A stretch of 64,000 bases of DNA from Agrypnia vestita (GCA_016648135.1 JADDOH010000313.1:233281-297280); one strand, 5' to 3'. Positions 22,676 through 33,654 are shown, counted from the stretch's first letter. A program made the numbers and translations. Notes: generated from the letters alone by a model not told the origin.

Positions 22676-23286
22676 GGTTCGGTTGCGCCAGCAGAAGTAA
22701 ATTTGGTTCGAGTAACATTGACCCGAGTAACTTTTTTTACCCTCAGCTGAGAGTAAACTCGATCTCGGGTTGCACAAACGTCTTTTTTACCACTGTCAAA
22801 CCAATAATAAGGCTAATAGGGTGCCAAGCGGAATAAACCTCAAGTACCGCATTTGTCTATGGAATTTGATTTATTTCAGTTTTTCACCACTGGCAATACG
22901 TACTTTTGCGGTTCAAAACCAGTTCAAGGCACTTTATTCTATGAAACAAACCAAAAAAACGTCAAACCATCACTAAAATAACGCGAAATTAAAAGATTCA
23001 TTTTAATGTTTACAAATTTCAATACGAAAATGACAGCGACAAAATTCAAATGACAAGTACCTATATGGATAAATGTCACATTTTCAAATCAGCTGTGAGA
23101 GGAGAGGGTTTTTTTAACCAACGTTTTCACCTTTACCCTCCTATCTCGGAGGGAAAAAAAAGTTACTCATGTATGTACTTCAGCGAGTTAAATATTTTTA
23201 CCATAAATGGCGCAACCCGTTTTAGTAAAAAAAAAAGTTACTCGAGTAACTTTTTTTACCTTTACTTTAGATGGCGCAACCGGGCC
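22676..23286. mobile_element. Harbinger-type MITE with TAA target duplication
   Basis: Inverted ends GGTTCGGTTGCGCCAGCAGA and, from the right, GGCCCGGTTGCGCCATCTAA match at 21 of 26 bases over the full terminus. TAA flanks both sides (22673-22675, 23287-23289). A second, inner inverted pair (CGGGTTGCACAAACG near 22763 and ATGGCGCAACCCG near 23208) suggests an element within an element or a duplicated end. There is no transposase. Confidence 0.7.
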
Positions 23287-23567
23287 TAAGAGTGTCCGAC
23301 ATAGCTTTATATTCTAGTTCAACATCAGTTGTTAGTTTTTCACTGCTATCGCAGACACTGTATTTTATTATTATTTTTAATTAAAGAGACACATGTACAG
23401 TCGTTGATAATACATAAATTATATACTAGCAAAATAAGTGGCTTTGGTTAGGTAACTCTCCAATTAAGTGTGTGCTTATACTAAATTGCACTAAAACAAA
23501 AGCACTTATACTTAAAAAAACATGCACTTATACTAAAAACAAATGCACATTAGAAAAATAGATATAT

Positions 23568-24165
23568 TGTCGCGTGTCATGGCTAGGGAGGAATGAATAA
23601 AAACACTGGAAGTTAATTTGACATTTATCAATTAATGATCAATTAATTATTCAATGTACCAAGTCACTCAATATGAATTAAACATTACGCTATTCTTTAA
23701 TCTACACTATTTAGCAATATATCGCTCGTATATGAACTCGTTATTATCACTGGGTAACACGTATTTATCGCTCGTAGAATATTCAATTCTCGCACACAGA
23801 AGTCGCTCTGTTAGGTACTTTGCCAATAAGGTTGTTCGCCCGATTATTTTGCTTTATTTATCCCTTCGATTATTTCACTACTGGCCACCCTTCGCGGCTC
23901 GCGACCGACCTCGCACCGAACGAACTGTCAAACACGACAACCCTCCCTGTGCCTCGGCGTAGTTCCGTATTTATACTTAAAAAAGTAGAACACCGAACCT
24001 CCTAGATTCGTCTAAGAGAAGATTCTCGTCGCTTCTAGACTTTTCCAGTCGTTTGTAGACGTTTCACGAAGGTTGTAGATAATTGTAGATTTCTGTAGAC
24101 CGTTCTCGATATTTCCATAGTTTTGTTCCAAGTGACATTACCACGGGTTTTAGCACCTCGTTACA
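23568..24165 (-). mobile_element. Solo LTR of an LTR retrotransposon
   Basis: Read on the minus strand it starts TGTAACGAGGTGC and ends CACGCGACA. It has a TATAAATA box in the middle (about 23968-23975), AATAAA about 100-150 bp downstream, and no internal coding region on either side. These are the usual LTR boundaries and signals. A direct 4-5 bp target duplication is not obvious, so the ends may be off by a base or two or the flanks altered. Words such as TCTACAA and TCTAGAAGCG resemble the fragment at 19640-19912. Confidence 0.65.
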
Positions 24166-24313
24166 ATTTATGTACGATATGTGTAACTCGTATATGTAAT
24201 AAAAAACATTTTAAACGGAAAATAAAAGAGGCATTGCCAGCGACGAAAAAGTATTGAATTATTGTAGAATATACCTAATGCGATACGGCAGGTATCGCTC
24301 TAAGACTCTATTT

Positions 24314-24645
24314 ACTCCCTTTCTTTTAACTCGTAGCGTCTGCTTGCTTGCTTGTCTGACGAAAAAACTTTGGATCGATTTTTAACCCTTTTTCCGTGAT
24401 CCAATCGAGCTGAAACTTTGGAAGCAGACTCGTGGCGACGATAAAAATGTCAACAAAAAATCTAATAAATTTTAGTTTAAAAAAAATAAATAAATATAGT
24501 ATGATTTTGGATTTTTAGAAATTTTAATGGTTTTTTCAAATTGGAATCAATACAAATGAGTAATTAGCCCGACGCGTGTATAGACACGAAACCTGATTCA
24601 ATGAGAATGGGAGTATAATAAAAACTTGGTTTTTATGGGTTATTT
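24314..24645 (+). mobile_element. Helentron-like repeat family C, copy 2
   Basis: It starts ACTCCCTTTCTTTTAACTCG and ends with GGGAGTATAATAAAAACTTG and TATGGGTTA. It is shorter than copy 1 because of internal deletions. Confidence 0.5.
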
Positions 24646-24959
24646 ACTTGCCTGTTAGTTAAGGACGGCCCTGTGTTCACGACTATAATAAAATTATTAT
24701 TATTTACTTCACTCTCAGTTAACGTACTAAACCTATTGCTTTTGCTATTACTATTGTTAATATTGAAACTAAAATTCTGTGCGGTTTTATATTGTATTTT
24801 TACTTTCTTATCAAATGAAAAGTTTTTGACGGGAGAAAAACACACCGCTAATTATTTTTTAAATATTAAAATCGGTTTACCAGAACTTATCAAGTAAGAT
24901 CTTATCCAAGAGTAAGTCTCTTTTTGGAGAGGTACAGTCTGAATCTGTATGTAATGTTA

Positions 24960-25240
24960 AATAAATAAATAATAATAATAATAAAGATAATAATAATAAA
25001 TCCTTTATTCACTGACCTTTTTTTACAGTTTTAACATAAATATAAACCAGTTTGTTGGTCGGGTTGTCTTTCTCTGACATAGGCCTCCCCTAGTTTTTTC
25101 CACTCATCTCTGTCGCGAGCTATTCTTCTCCATCCTTTTGAAAGGTCATCTTCCCATCTCTTGATTTGACTCCCTTTTTGTCTTTTTCCATTTATTGGAT
25201 ACCATTTTTTATTCTTTCTTATATTTACGGATGTATGTTT
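24960..25240 (-). mobile_element. LINE (RTE-like) polymerase C-terminus
   Basis: On the minus strand an uninterrupted frame ends at a stop at 25031-25033. It reads YPINGKRQKGSQIKRWEDDL, then GWRRIARDRDEWKKLGEAYV and RERQPDQQTGLYLC. This is the end of an RTE-type endonuclease/reverse transcriptase ORF. It is followed (leftwards) by a short 3' region and a TAA/ATA tail at 24962-24998. Only the last ~60 residues remain, so it is a 5'-truncated insertion, but the retained frame is clean, suggesting fairly recent origin. Confidence 0.75.
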
Positions 25241-25818
25241 TCAATCGGGGTTATCAAATGTTGTTTAGATTTGTCCTTGAGACCATTATGTTAGCCCTGC
25301 TTTTCATAACACAAGCAAAGAACAAGTGGTTCTAAAAAAAATTGAAGACATGCTTTTTAGTGAAGGTCAAATCGTTATTTTAACTGTTAGTTTCGGTACA
25401 ATTATTTGGGATTTGTATCTGATTGCATGTTACTTTTGTCAAATCGTTTTTTTTCTAAATCAATGTTATCCTGAGATGACATACATCCAACATTACCCTA
25501 ATTTATCGAATTAGACAATTCGTTCTAACGCCTAATGTCAAAGCTGAAACAAATTTAAAAAATTGAAATCGGAACATTTTTTCATGATGCATCTCAAAGC
25601 TACGTTGGAATTTATAATGTTTAATCGTAATGGAAAATTATTTATTTTAATCGAAATAATGATCAAATCACGTCGAAAACGTATGATCATTTTCTTTAAA
25701 TGTTGAAAATTTCAGAGCTCTAGCTAGTCGGGAAGTTGGTGAAAAATCAATTATAAGATTCCATCAGAACAACAAACAAGCAAACAGGCAAAAAGATTCA
25801 TTAAAAACATTTAAAAAA

Positions 25819-26311
25819 CTAACCCATAAAAATCACGTTTTTATTTTACTCCCTTTCATTGTAAATTAAGTTTACCATCATGAAATAATTGATTGACTGA
25901 AAATGAAACATGTCTAGACAAATATCTATGTCAAAAATCTCTAAAAATATCTAGGAACCAATTGTCATAAATTTTTGAATTTCGTAGTGAAGTACCTATT
26001 ATACCTACCGACGGAGTAATTCAAATTTTAAATATTCCGCGACGTTATCGGGCCGCTATGCTAGTAATCAAATTTTTCTAATGATTCCAATTTGAAAAAA
26101 CCAATAAAATTTCTAAAAATCCGAAATTATACTATAATTATTAAATTTTTTTAACGAAAATTTGATAGATCTTCTTGATCGTCGCCACGAGTCTACTTGT
26201 CAAGTTTCAACTCGATTGGATCACAGGAAAAGGGTTAAAAATTGATCCAAAGTTTTTTCACCCGGCAAGCCGGCAAGCAAGCAGACGCCACGAGTTAAAA
26301 GAAAGGAAGTA
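25819..26311 (-). mobile_element. Helentron-like repeat family C, copy 3
   Basis: Reverse orientation: AACCCATAAAAATCACG and TTACTCCCTTTCATTG at the left, CACGAGTTAAAAGAAAGGAA at the right. Similar flanking DNA (TCGGGAAGTTGGTGAAAAAT) occurs left of this copy at 25727 and again near 44920, so the true repeat may be longer. Confidence 0.5.
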
Positions 26312-26759
26312 AAAATAGCAAGAATGATAGCTGTCTAAAATCTTATCGAGGAATTTTATAAACATGTCGTGTATTCTTAACATGTGAATATGTTTAATCG
26401 TGAATATATAATCACACATTTTTGGAAAGCGATATAAGATAAGCGATGTACACATGTTATCTAGGATAAGATAAGGCGTAGCCTGTCTGTCTACTGTGGA
26501 AGGTTTTTCAACTTAATCCTCGTACTACTTGTAAAAGTATGAAGTACCTTCTAAGGCACGTAAACAATCGTTCGTTAATCTATACACGTCTCAAGAAATC
26601 CGTTCATTTTGATGATGAATAAATTCCCTGTAAGAATCTTCGTACATAAATTAAATATCCAAATATATAACATCTTCTGAAGAAAAAAAATGGCGCAAAT
26701 GTGCACCATTTTTCGCACTCGTAAATAATATGTATATTATATACGCACTATAGCAGGGA

Positions 26760-27700
26760 GACATCTGAAATAAGAGAGACCTGTTAGAAAGAAGATATCG
26801 TGAGATGGGATAGGAAGAGACCGCGGTACTGGAGAGACCAAGTGGATAGGATGGACAATACAAGAATTCCTCATGTAGGTACTAGCGAAGGGAAAAACTA
26901 CATTTCAAAATGAAGACTACAACACACACACGTTCACCAGTTTGAAGACTACAAAGTGTACACTACAATTGTAGTAAAAACTACTTGAAGTGAAGTAATT
27001 GTAGTACTACGAAATGAAGTGAAGTAAATGAAGTGAGTAATGAAGTAATTGTAATATTAATGAAGTGAAGTAAATGAAGTGAAGTAATGAAGTAATTGTA
27101 ATGTTAATGAAGTGAAGTAATGAAATGAAGTAATTGTAATACAAAATTGTAGTACTAGTGAAGTAAATATTTTTTTCCGAAATAAAAATTTGGCGAGCTA
27201 AAAAAAAAAAGGTCAACGAGAAAAATATTTAAGATAAATGAGGATATTATAAAAAAAGGTCGCCAGCCAGATTTCTTCATTCGATTCCAAAAAATTTTCA
27301 AACCATGGGGGGGTTGTATAAGAAGTCAAATTCATCATATACCTACATCAACTTTCCAAAAATTTCACGTAAAAAATGCACTATTTAAAGTATGTTTCTC
27401 ATACTTTCGGTAACTTTGAAGTGTATGTACTTTGTAGTGTTCGCTTTGAAATGAAGTGTACTATTTGAAGTTTATACTTTCAATAACTTTGGTGTTTGTA
27501 GTGTGCACTACACTTCAAAACGTGCGAAGTGTGCACTTCAATGTAATGTAGTAGTGAGTACAGAGCGGACCCATCACTAGTAGGTACCCCGCAATATAAC
27601 CACGGGACATCGCATGCCAGGAAGACCGCCAAGAAGGTGGGAAGATAGCTGGTGCTCCACTTCCCGAGAGGGCGGCTCCCGCTTAGTGACAGATTTATGA
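26760..27700 (+). mobile_element. LINE polymerase tail interrupted by a hAT MITE
   Basis: Left of the insertion the + frame reads KRPRYWRDQVDRMDNTRIPH. Right of it, one frame over, it reads TTGHRMPGRPPRRWEDSW. Together these are the RT C-terminal end of a non-LTR element (xxRMDxTRIPK.. then GxxxRGRPxxRWxD). The two halves are separated by 26883-27579. Stops and the frame change make it non-functional. Confidence 0.65.
26883..27579. mobile_element. hAT MITE with 8-bp target duplication
   Basis: The octamer GTAGGTAC flanks both ends exactly (26875-26882 and 27580-27587). The ends are TAGCGAAGGG and, inverted from the right, TAGTGATGGG. The interior is made almost wholly of short words (GAAGT, ACTTC, GTAGT, ACTAC) dense at 26930-27170 and 27410-27565. 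These look like amplified sub-terminal repeats, the kind that bind hAT transposases. No ORF of interest. Confidence 0.85.
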
Positions 27701-27774
27701 TCTAGAACAAGGAGAAAAAGAAGATAACAAAATGCTATTTATGTTAGTATATAACCACTAATAATTACATTTTT

Positions 27775-27870
27775 GTCTACTGGTTTCGAAACTTAACCCG
27801 TATTTTCGTCAGGAAAACCACGAAGAGACGGATTACATCTCGAAACCGGTAGACGAAAAACATATTTTCA
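27775..27870. mobile_element. Inverted pair of hammerhead-like motifs (Penelope-like)
   Basis: On the minus strand 27779-27812 carries CTGACGA, GAAACCAGTA. On the plus strand 27815-27853 carries a GAGA/TCTC hairpin and GAAACCGGTAGACG, but its core is reduced to CCACGA. The shared GAAACCxGTAGAC ending matches the 32.9 and 54.2 kb copies. Confidence 0.5.
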
Positions 27871-27966
27871 GAGGTTATATATTAACATTAATATTTTGTT
27901 AAAATGTCTGACCACAAAGTTGATGCTTTAAATATTAAAAAAATGAATAATAAGAAGATAAATTAC

Positions 27967-28456
27967 AGTGCTGCGTAAGAAACCACAACATTAACTAGGA
28001 AGCAATCATCTGCAAATTAATTGCACAATATTTTATACGATTTTAGTGCTTCATCCTATTAAGAGTCCAATAGATCAACCATTAAAAAAATATTGGTCAA
28101 TGTTCGGTCTATTATGGCAAACCTAGAATAATTATAGTGCTGCGTAAGAAACCACAACAATAACTAGGAAGCAATTATCTGCAAATTAATTGCACAATAT
28201 TTTATACAATTTTGGTGCTTCATCCTATTAGAGTCCAATAGATCAACCATTAAAAAAATATTGGTCAATGTTCGGTCTATTATGGCAAACCTAGAATAAT
28301 TATAGTGCTGCGTAAGAAACCACAACAATAACTAGGAAGCAATTATCTGCAAATTAATTGCACAATATTTTATACGATTTTGGTGCTTCATCCTATTAGA
28401 GTCCAATAGATCAACCATTAAAAAAATATTGGTTCGGTCTATTAAGGCAAACCTAG
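27967..28456. repeat. Three tandem ~168-bp repeat units
   Basis: Units start at 27967, 28136 and 28304 with AGTGCTGCGTAAGAAACCAC and end with GGCAAACCTAGAA. Periods are 169 and 168 bp. The third unit has a 9-bp deletion near 28431. Units are nearly identical, so amplification is recent. No frame is conserved. Confidence 0.9.
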
Positions 28457-29285
28457 AACCTTGTTTCGCATGTTTTTTTCTGTATGTTTGGGATGGGAAC
28501 ACGTGTGCGGACAAATATTTATAAGTGTGCGGCCTCACACCCGCACACCTTATAGAGTACATTGGTCCTGGCAATGCTTCTTCGAATAAACAAATTGGAA
28601 ACATCTATCAAAGTCTCTCTTGAGATTTTTTTGTACATTTTTCTTCAGCTTGGCTTTGCATATCACGCTCGTCGTCATGGCACCGTCGGAATTTCATCTT
28701 TCACAAAGTTATTTCGGATACATAATATCATCCATCGCTTTGGTGGTTTTGTTACAAATTTATTCCTCTGCTGGTCTATTGGAGATCAGTTTTAAATTTC
28801 CAATATCATACTCTAATGCACCTCAAAGTCTTTGGCTCTCCATGTCAGATGCAAATTTTTAAACGAAAAATAAATAAAGTTATCGATTTACGGTTTCTCT
28901 ACGTATTTAAATATATACTATATATTTTCACTCTATCAGATCTCGCTTTTACAGGATAACAACGTCTGTAATTGGCATTATTGGGTATAACGATATTATG
29001 TAAAAGAGATTCACTGTCTCCTTAACTAGACCTAGATACACGTGCTATATATTATCACAGCGGAAATGTTGGCTTTAATTTAGTATTTTGACACTAAGTA
29101 TAAATAAATTAGTAGATGTATATGATACTAACGGATTTTTAGAAACCTTTAAGAAAACATTGGAACTTTTATGTTGTATTCATCATGTCAAAATTGACAA
29201 TATAATAGCGGTGAAGACGTGGTTGTTGAGACAACACAAACTTATGAAAATAGACTCAATTAACTTGATGCTAAAAATACTAAAA
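28457..29285. other. Region without recognised gene
   Basis: A frame at 28620-28862 has a hydrophobic start but no ATG-supported context or known motif. The opposite strand weakly recalls a LINE tail (KPPKRWM). Neither is firm. Confidence 0.35.
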
Positions 29286-29490
29286 TGTATTGAAGTGAAT
29301 GAATTTTTCATAAATAATATAAGTTACTGTAATGAAAGTTCAACTTTTTGCAAAAAATAAGTAGGAAATATGGAAAAAAATGCAAATTTTGATATTGCAT
29401 ATCTTTATAACTATTGACACTTGCTCACGGTTGCTTCAACATTTATGACATTATCAAGGCAGGAATCCACCTGTAATGTTTTTTCTATCG
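29286..29490 (-). mobile_element. Right arm of foldback MITE family P, end eroded
   Basis: The phrases GAATGAATTTTTCATAA, TAAGTTACTGTAATGA and TTTTTGCAAAAAATAAGTAG, then AAGGCAGGAATCCACCTGTA, match the right arms of the family. Confidence 0.65.
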
Positions 29491-30550
29491 GTTATGAGTT
29501 ATGAGAAGGAGCAAGGAAACTTTGTAAAAATGCTTTCGAACAAAAACTGACTTAAGGTGTTGCCATACGATTCGCCTTTATATTCGGGTGTTTGCGAGAA
29601 CTGCCGAAGGTTGACGAATCTTTTTATCCCCCCGCCACACACCCCAGGCCTACACTTTCAGGGCTTCACTCATTGCCATACAAATTCATCTCTATGTATA
29701 ACCTCTTTGAGTGATTGGTCTTGTCCATTAGCTGCTTTCGGTTTGAGGTGGTATCTGTTATGAACCTCCTTTCTAGTACCCTCCTCAGAACTTCTCTGTA
29801 TTTACTTCGGCCCAGCTCATTCGTTCCATCCTTCTCCAGCACTATATTTGGAATACTTCCTACCTATTTTTTCCTCCGTGTTTTACGTGATTTCAAATAA
29901 ATATCAATTAACCATGATGAAGCATTTAAGGGAAAAACAAATTTTATTATTATACAACTCTCCGCATCTTTCAATAATGCACCTTTGGATGTAGCCAGCA
30001 CATCGCAGCTTACCAAAAATATATAATTCACTGTTGTGATTAGTAATACCACTGCATTTAACAGGTTTATTGCATTTCAACGCATATCCAGACATAGTGT
30101 AGAGATGATATTATATGAATTGAATGCGTATTAGGTTTGATTTAAATTTTCCGCCAGCCTCAGATTACGAGTAATCAGCCAACAATTTTACATGATTTAC
30201 TCATAATTCAATTATTATTTTACTTTCAATCAACATACTAGACTGCTGTTACTCGTTGTTAAAACAGACACCATCTTAAAATTACGCCGCACAGCGGACG
30301 CGTAAACAATCGAAGGGGTCATTAAAATCAATGTCGGCGCATCGTAAAAATTCTTTGAATAACCCAAGAGTCTGAAAAACATTGTGGAAAATATTTGTGG
30401 GAGACATTTTACGTTGTGCTAATTCAATGGCCCACACTCGTTTCGTATTGTATATGTTATTGAAATTATTCAAATAACTCTATCTGTAACCTGTCGAGAA
30501 TGACGGTACTTTTACTTGCCGGTTCCTAAAGAACAAGTGTTTACTTATTC
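29491..30550. other. Region without recognised gene
   Basis: Short frames near 29557-30095 overlap in several phases and carry no known motif. I see no repeat family. Confidence 0.4.
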
Positions 30551-30552
30551 AT

Positions 30553-30805
30553 AACCGACACCCATGATATTTCATGGGTAATAACGACTTTATCAAAATA
30601 TTTGAACATTTTTTTAATATTTCCCCTGCCGGTGATCGAGTGGAACATGAAATGGTTCGCATCTTCACTAAGTCCTATTTGTACTTATTTTTGACGGGTA
30701 GTGCAGGCTCAGCGATGGCAACATCGCTATCGAACGAAATTACGGACGTTACACGAAGTTACAGGGACAGACAGACGGACGAATGGATGGACGGACTGGC
30801 ACTGA
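30553..30805 (+). mobile_element. SINE-like repeat S, copy a
   Basis: It contains ACACCCATGATATTTCATGG, then AATATTTCCCCTGCCGGTGA, AACATGAAATGGTTCGC, AACGAAATTACGGACGTTAC and a GGACAGACAGACGG tail. It is uninterrupted and gives the reference for the split copy b. Confidence 0.6.
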
Positions 30806-30807
30806 AA

Positions 30808-31940
30808 GCCGACACCCATGAAATAGTAATAACGACTTTTATTAAAATATTTGAACATTTTTTTATATTTCCCCTTCTTCTTCTCCTTCATCAGCCTTCG
30901 TTTTTCCACTGCTGAATATAGGCCTCTTCCTTATTTTTCCATTCTTCCCTGTTGTTGGCTAATTGTAGCCATTTCTTTCCCCCCACAGCGACAATATCAT
31001 CGGCCCAGCTCTTTTGAGGTCTTCCGATGCCTCTTTTATTTTCCCAAGGTCTCCATTTCAGAACTCTGGGAGGCCATCTTGTAGTATCCTGTCTTGCAAC
31101 GTGTCCTGCCCGTTGCCATTTTAGCTTCGCTACACGAACCATGATATCCACTACTCTAGTTCTTCGCCTAATTTCGTCGTTTCTACTTCTATCTCTTACG
31201 CTTACTCCAAGCATGGATCTCTCCATGGATCGTTGCGTGCATTTGAGCTTTTCTACACTTTTCTTTTTAAGGGCCATAGTCTCCAATCCATACGTCATCA
31301 CTGGCAGTATGCACGATTCAAAGATTTTTCTTTTTAGGCTAATTGGGATCTTTTTGTTCTCGAAGATATGTTTGAGTTTGCCAAAAGCAGCCCAGCTCAT
31401 TCCTACTCGTCTTGGCAATTCTGCTGTTTGGTTCTCTTTGTTCATTTTTATCTTGTGTCCTAGGTATATATATTCATCTACTATTTCAATATTATTACCA
31501 TTAATTGTGATGATTTTGTTTTCTAGACTCAAATTTTTTTTTTCTTTACATTCATCTTAAGACCAACTTTGTAGTTCTTTTAGCATTATACTTAGTTCTT
31601 TGATATTATTACTTACAACTACTATTACTTATTACTTACAACTATATTACTTACAATATTTCCCCTGCCGGCATTTAAATGTACTATTCTAAACCCTGGC
31701 GATTGGGCGGAACATGAAATGGTTCGCGTCTTTGTAGGTCCTATACGTATTGTATTTTTTACGCAGGCTCGACGATAGCAACACCGCTATCGTTGCCGCC
31801 TTCGGGTTTGCTGACCCGGGGTTCAATCCCCATCTCCGGCCGTTTAATTTAGTTTTTTTAGCCGTGGATACGAACGGAATTACGGACGTTACACTAAGTT
31901 ACGGGGACGGACGGACGGACAGACAACGAAATTATTATGT
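30808..31940 (+). mobile_element. SINE-like repeat S, copy b, split by a LINE
   Basis: The left part is 30808-30875, the right part 31656-31940. The right part carries a tRNA-like segment with a B box (GGGGTTCAATCCCC at about 31817-31830) and ends with ACGGACGGACGGACAGACAA. The sequence joins exactly as in copy a when the LINE and one 11-bp duplicate are removed. A short third copy lies in the junctophilin intron at 34388-34475. Confidence 0.65.
30876..31655 (-). mobile_element. RTE-like LINE, 5'-truncated, with 11-bp target duplication
   Basis: The main minus-strand frame (31532 to 30891) contains GNNIEIVDEYIYLGHKI, CILPVMTYGLETMALKK, VRVAKLKWQRAGHVARQ and GRPQKSWADDIVAVGG, ending NREEWKNKEEAYIQQWKN. 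These are the fingers-to-thumb and C-terminal parts of an RTE-type endonuclease/reverse transcriptase. Upstream, KVGLKMNVKK and LSIMLKELQ lie in two other frames, showing two frameshifts (one at a 10-A run). The 3' tail is GAA-rich. The 11-bp sequence ATATTTCCCCT is duplicated at 30865-30875 and 31656-31666. Confidence 0.85.
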
Positions 31941-32248
31941 TTGACAACAGCACACATACAGGGGTTGAAACTGGGTAATTTTAGTGCCCGAGGTAGCGGA
32001 TATTTTCGTTAAAATTTCGCAGTCGATTTAACTCTTGAATTAACATTATGCCGGTGTGATGAAACACGGCCTTGCCATCGATTTCGTTGTCCATTTGGAA
32101 AGTGTACATTTTGCGCGGAGAAATATTACACCGGACAATTATTTTATATTATATTAATATTGTTAAGAAACTTATGCAGAGACGCACCAAATCTTCGGTC
32201 TGTTGAGAATGGTCAAATTAAATCTATGCCCATTTATCATTACAAAAT

Positions 32249-32632
32249 ACATACTATTAATAGAAAATTACCTAATGCGGGAGATGATTTGAAGACTTTT
32301 TTAAAAATATGTTTCACTTTACTTTGTAATACACACGCATAATATGAGTTGTTAAATTACTACTGTAGTTTCAAGAGGAGCAGTCCCTTTCATCATCAGG
32401 TATAGATAATAAAATAACTAACTTAAATGCAAAATTTATCACTCTAATCGTACCCGTTAAGTTAGTTATTATCTATACTGATGATGAGAGGGATTGCTCT
32501 TCTCGAAACTATAGTAGTAATTAAACAACTCATATAGTGTGTGTGTGTGTGTATTACAAAGTAAAGTGAAACATATTTTTAAAAAAGTCTTCAAATCATC
32601 TCCCGCATTAAGTAATTTTCTATTAATAGTAT
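32249..32632. mobile_element. ~380-bp palindrome with a hammerhead core in each arm
   Basis: The left arm (from TACTATTAATAGAAAATTA) is mirrored by the right arm (to TAATTTTCTATTAATAGTA) over about 175-190 bp each side of a ~30-bp centre at 32437-32466. Each arm has CTGATGA, a GAGA..TCTC-type stem II and GAAACTAnAGTA, on opposite strands (minus 32361-32399, plus 32478-32516). A GT run lies in the right arm. This fits a Penelope-like element with inverted terminal repeats. The open frame at 32160 is not coding. Confidence 0.65.
32478..32516 (+). ncRNA. Hammerhead-ribozyme-like motif, plus strand
   Basis: CTGATGA (32478-32484), an extra T, stem II GAGA/TCTC, and GAAAC (32505-32509) with stem III ACT/AGT and cleavage triplet GTA. 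All invariant core bases are present. Stem I is poor. Confidence 0.45.
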
Positions 32633-32895
32633 TGCTAGGGGTGAAAGTCGGGATTGTCCCGTCGAGAGGGGCATATGCGTAAACTTAACACAACGAAACA
32701 ATGCGCGTATTGCGCACTGTACCCACACTAACTCAATTGCAATTTATATGAAAAGACCTATACTTATCGTGATACGTTTTGGACCTTCTATCTGTACCTA
32801 CTTATAAAACTCTACGTCTGTATGTCAATGACCCAAATTTCACATTATTAATTTTAATTAAACTACTTTGTATTAACCACTTAAATAGTAACTCT

Positions 32896-32936
32896 GCGTC
32901 TACCGGTTTCGATACCACTGTATCTTCATCAGGACG
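32896..32936 (-). ncRNA. Complete hammerhead ribozyme motif
   Basis: Read on the minus strand from 32936: stem I CGTC, core CTGATGA (32932-32926), one extra A, stem II GATAC/GTATC with loop AGTG, GAAA, a two-pair stem III (AC, loop CG, GT), cleavage base A at 32901, then GACG, which pairs with CGTC to close stem I. Every conserved block is in order and all three stems can form. The extra A between core and stem II recurs in the other copies here. A Penelope-like terminal repeat is the likely source. Confidence 0.65.
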
Positions 32937-33469
32937 GACGAAAACTAACTATCCATTACTTATTCTATCAAACAAATCAATTTTTGAACGGGGGCGTGGC
33001 CACAGCACCTAACTCTCTTTACCTCACCCCTCCCACACAACGATGTATATTATTTTCTATAAATCTACACCGTTTTACAAATCTGACCCAAATTTTACAA
33101 CACTGAGGAAAATATAGTCACTCCACATCACTATCCCGGAGATTTCATCCACCTCCTGTTGAATCAAAATGGAAACATCGTTAATACATATTTATAAACA
33201 ATGATATCCTTACCCCCACTAACTAATTTTTAACTAAATCTGTAACCCAGGCACTACTAGTTTTAAAAAAATTAAAATATGCTTAACGGTTTTGAATTTG
33301 ACAGTGACATGATGACAGTATTAAAGAATAGTGATTTTAGAGAAGAAAATGTTTTGAAAGGTTTTTAAAAAATTATTCAGTTTTATTATACACATTGAGA
33401 TTAATAAGATTTTCAATAAAATAAAAGTATAAAATTCTGCAGTCGGCCATTTTAACTGAAACACCGATC

Positions 33470-33540
33470 AGAGCGAGTGACGTCACGCCAAAGTAATCAG
33501 ACACAATGCAATTTTTTATTTAGGCTTGACGTCACGTAGA
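33470..33540. promoter_or_regulatory. Two palindromic CRE sites
   Basis: TGACGTCA occurs at 33478-33485 and 33527-33534, 49 bp apart, in a locally GC-rich patch. A third lies at 38841-38848. This is the cAMP-response-element palindrome. Function is not shown by sequence alone. It lies in the apparent intron just upstream of the junctophilin exon. Confidence 0.4.
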
Positions 33541-33654
33541 CGCCATGAACCTGCGGGCGTTTTCGCGCGTAAATAAAAATAGGGAGATGAAAATGCAATT
33601 ATTTGCGTAAAAAATAGTTTATTACTGAAATAATAGTAGACGAGTACCTACATT

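Noticed and set aside
31027..31560. 177-codon frame on the plus strand
   Set aside because: It is the antisense shadow of the RTE-like polymerase on the minus strand.
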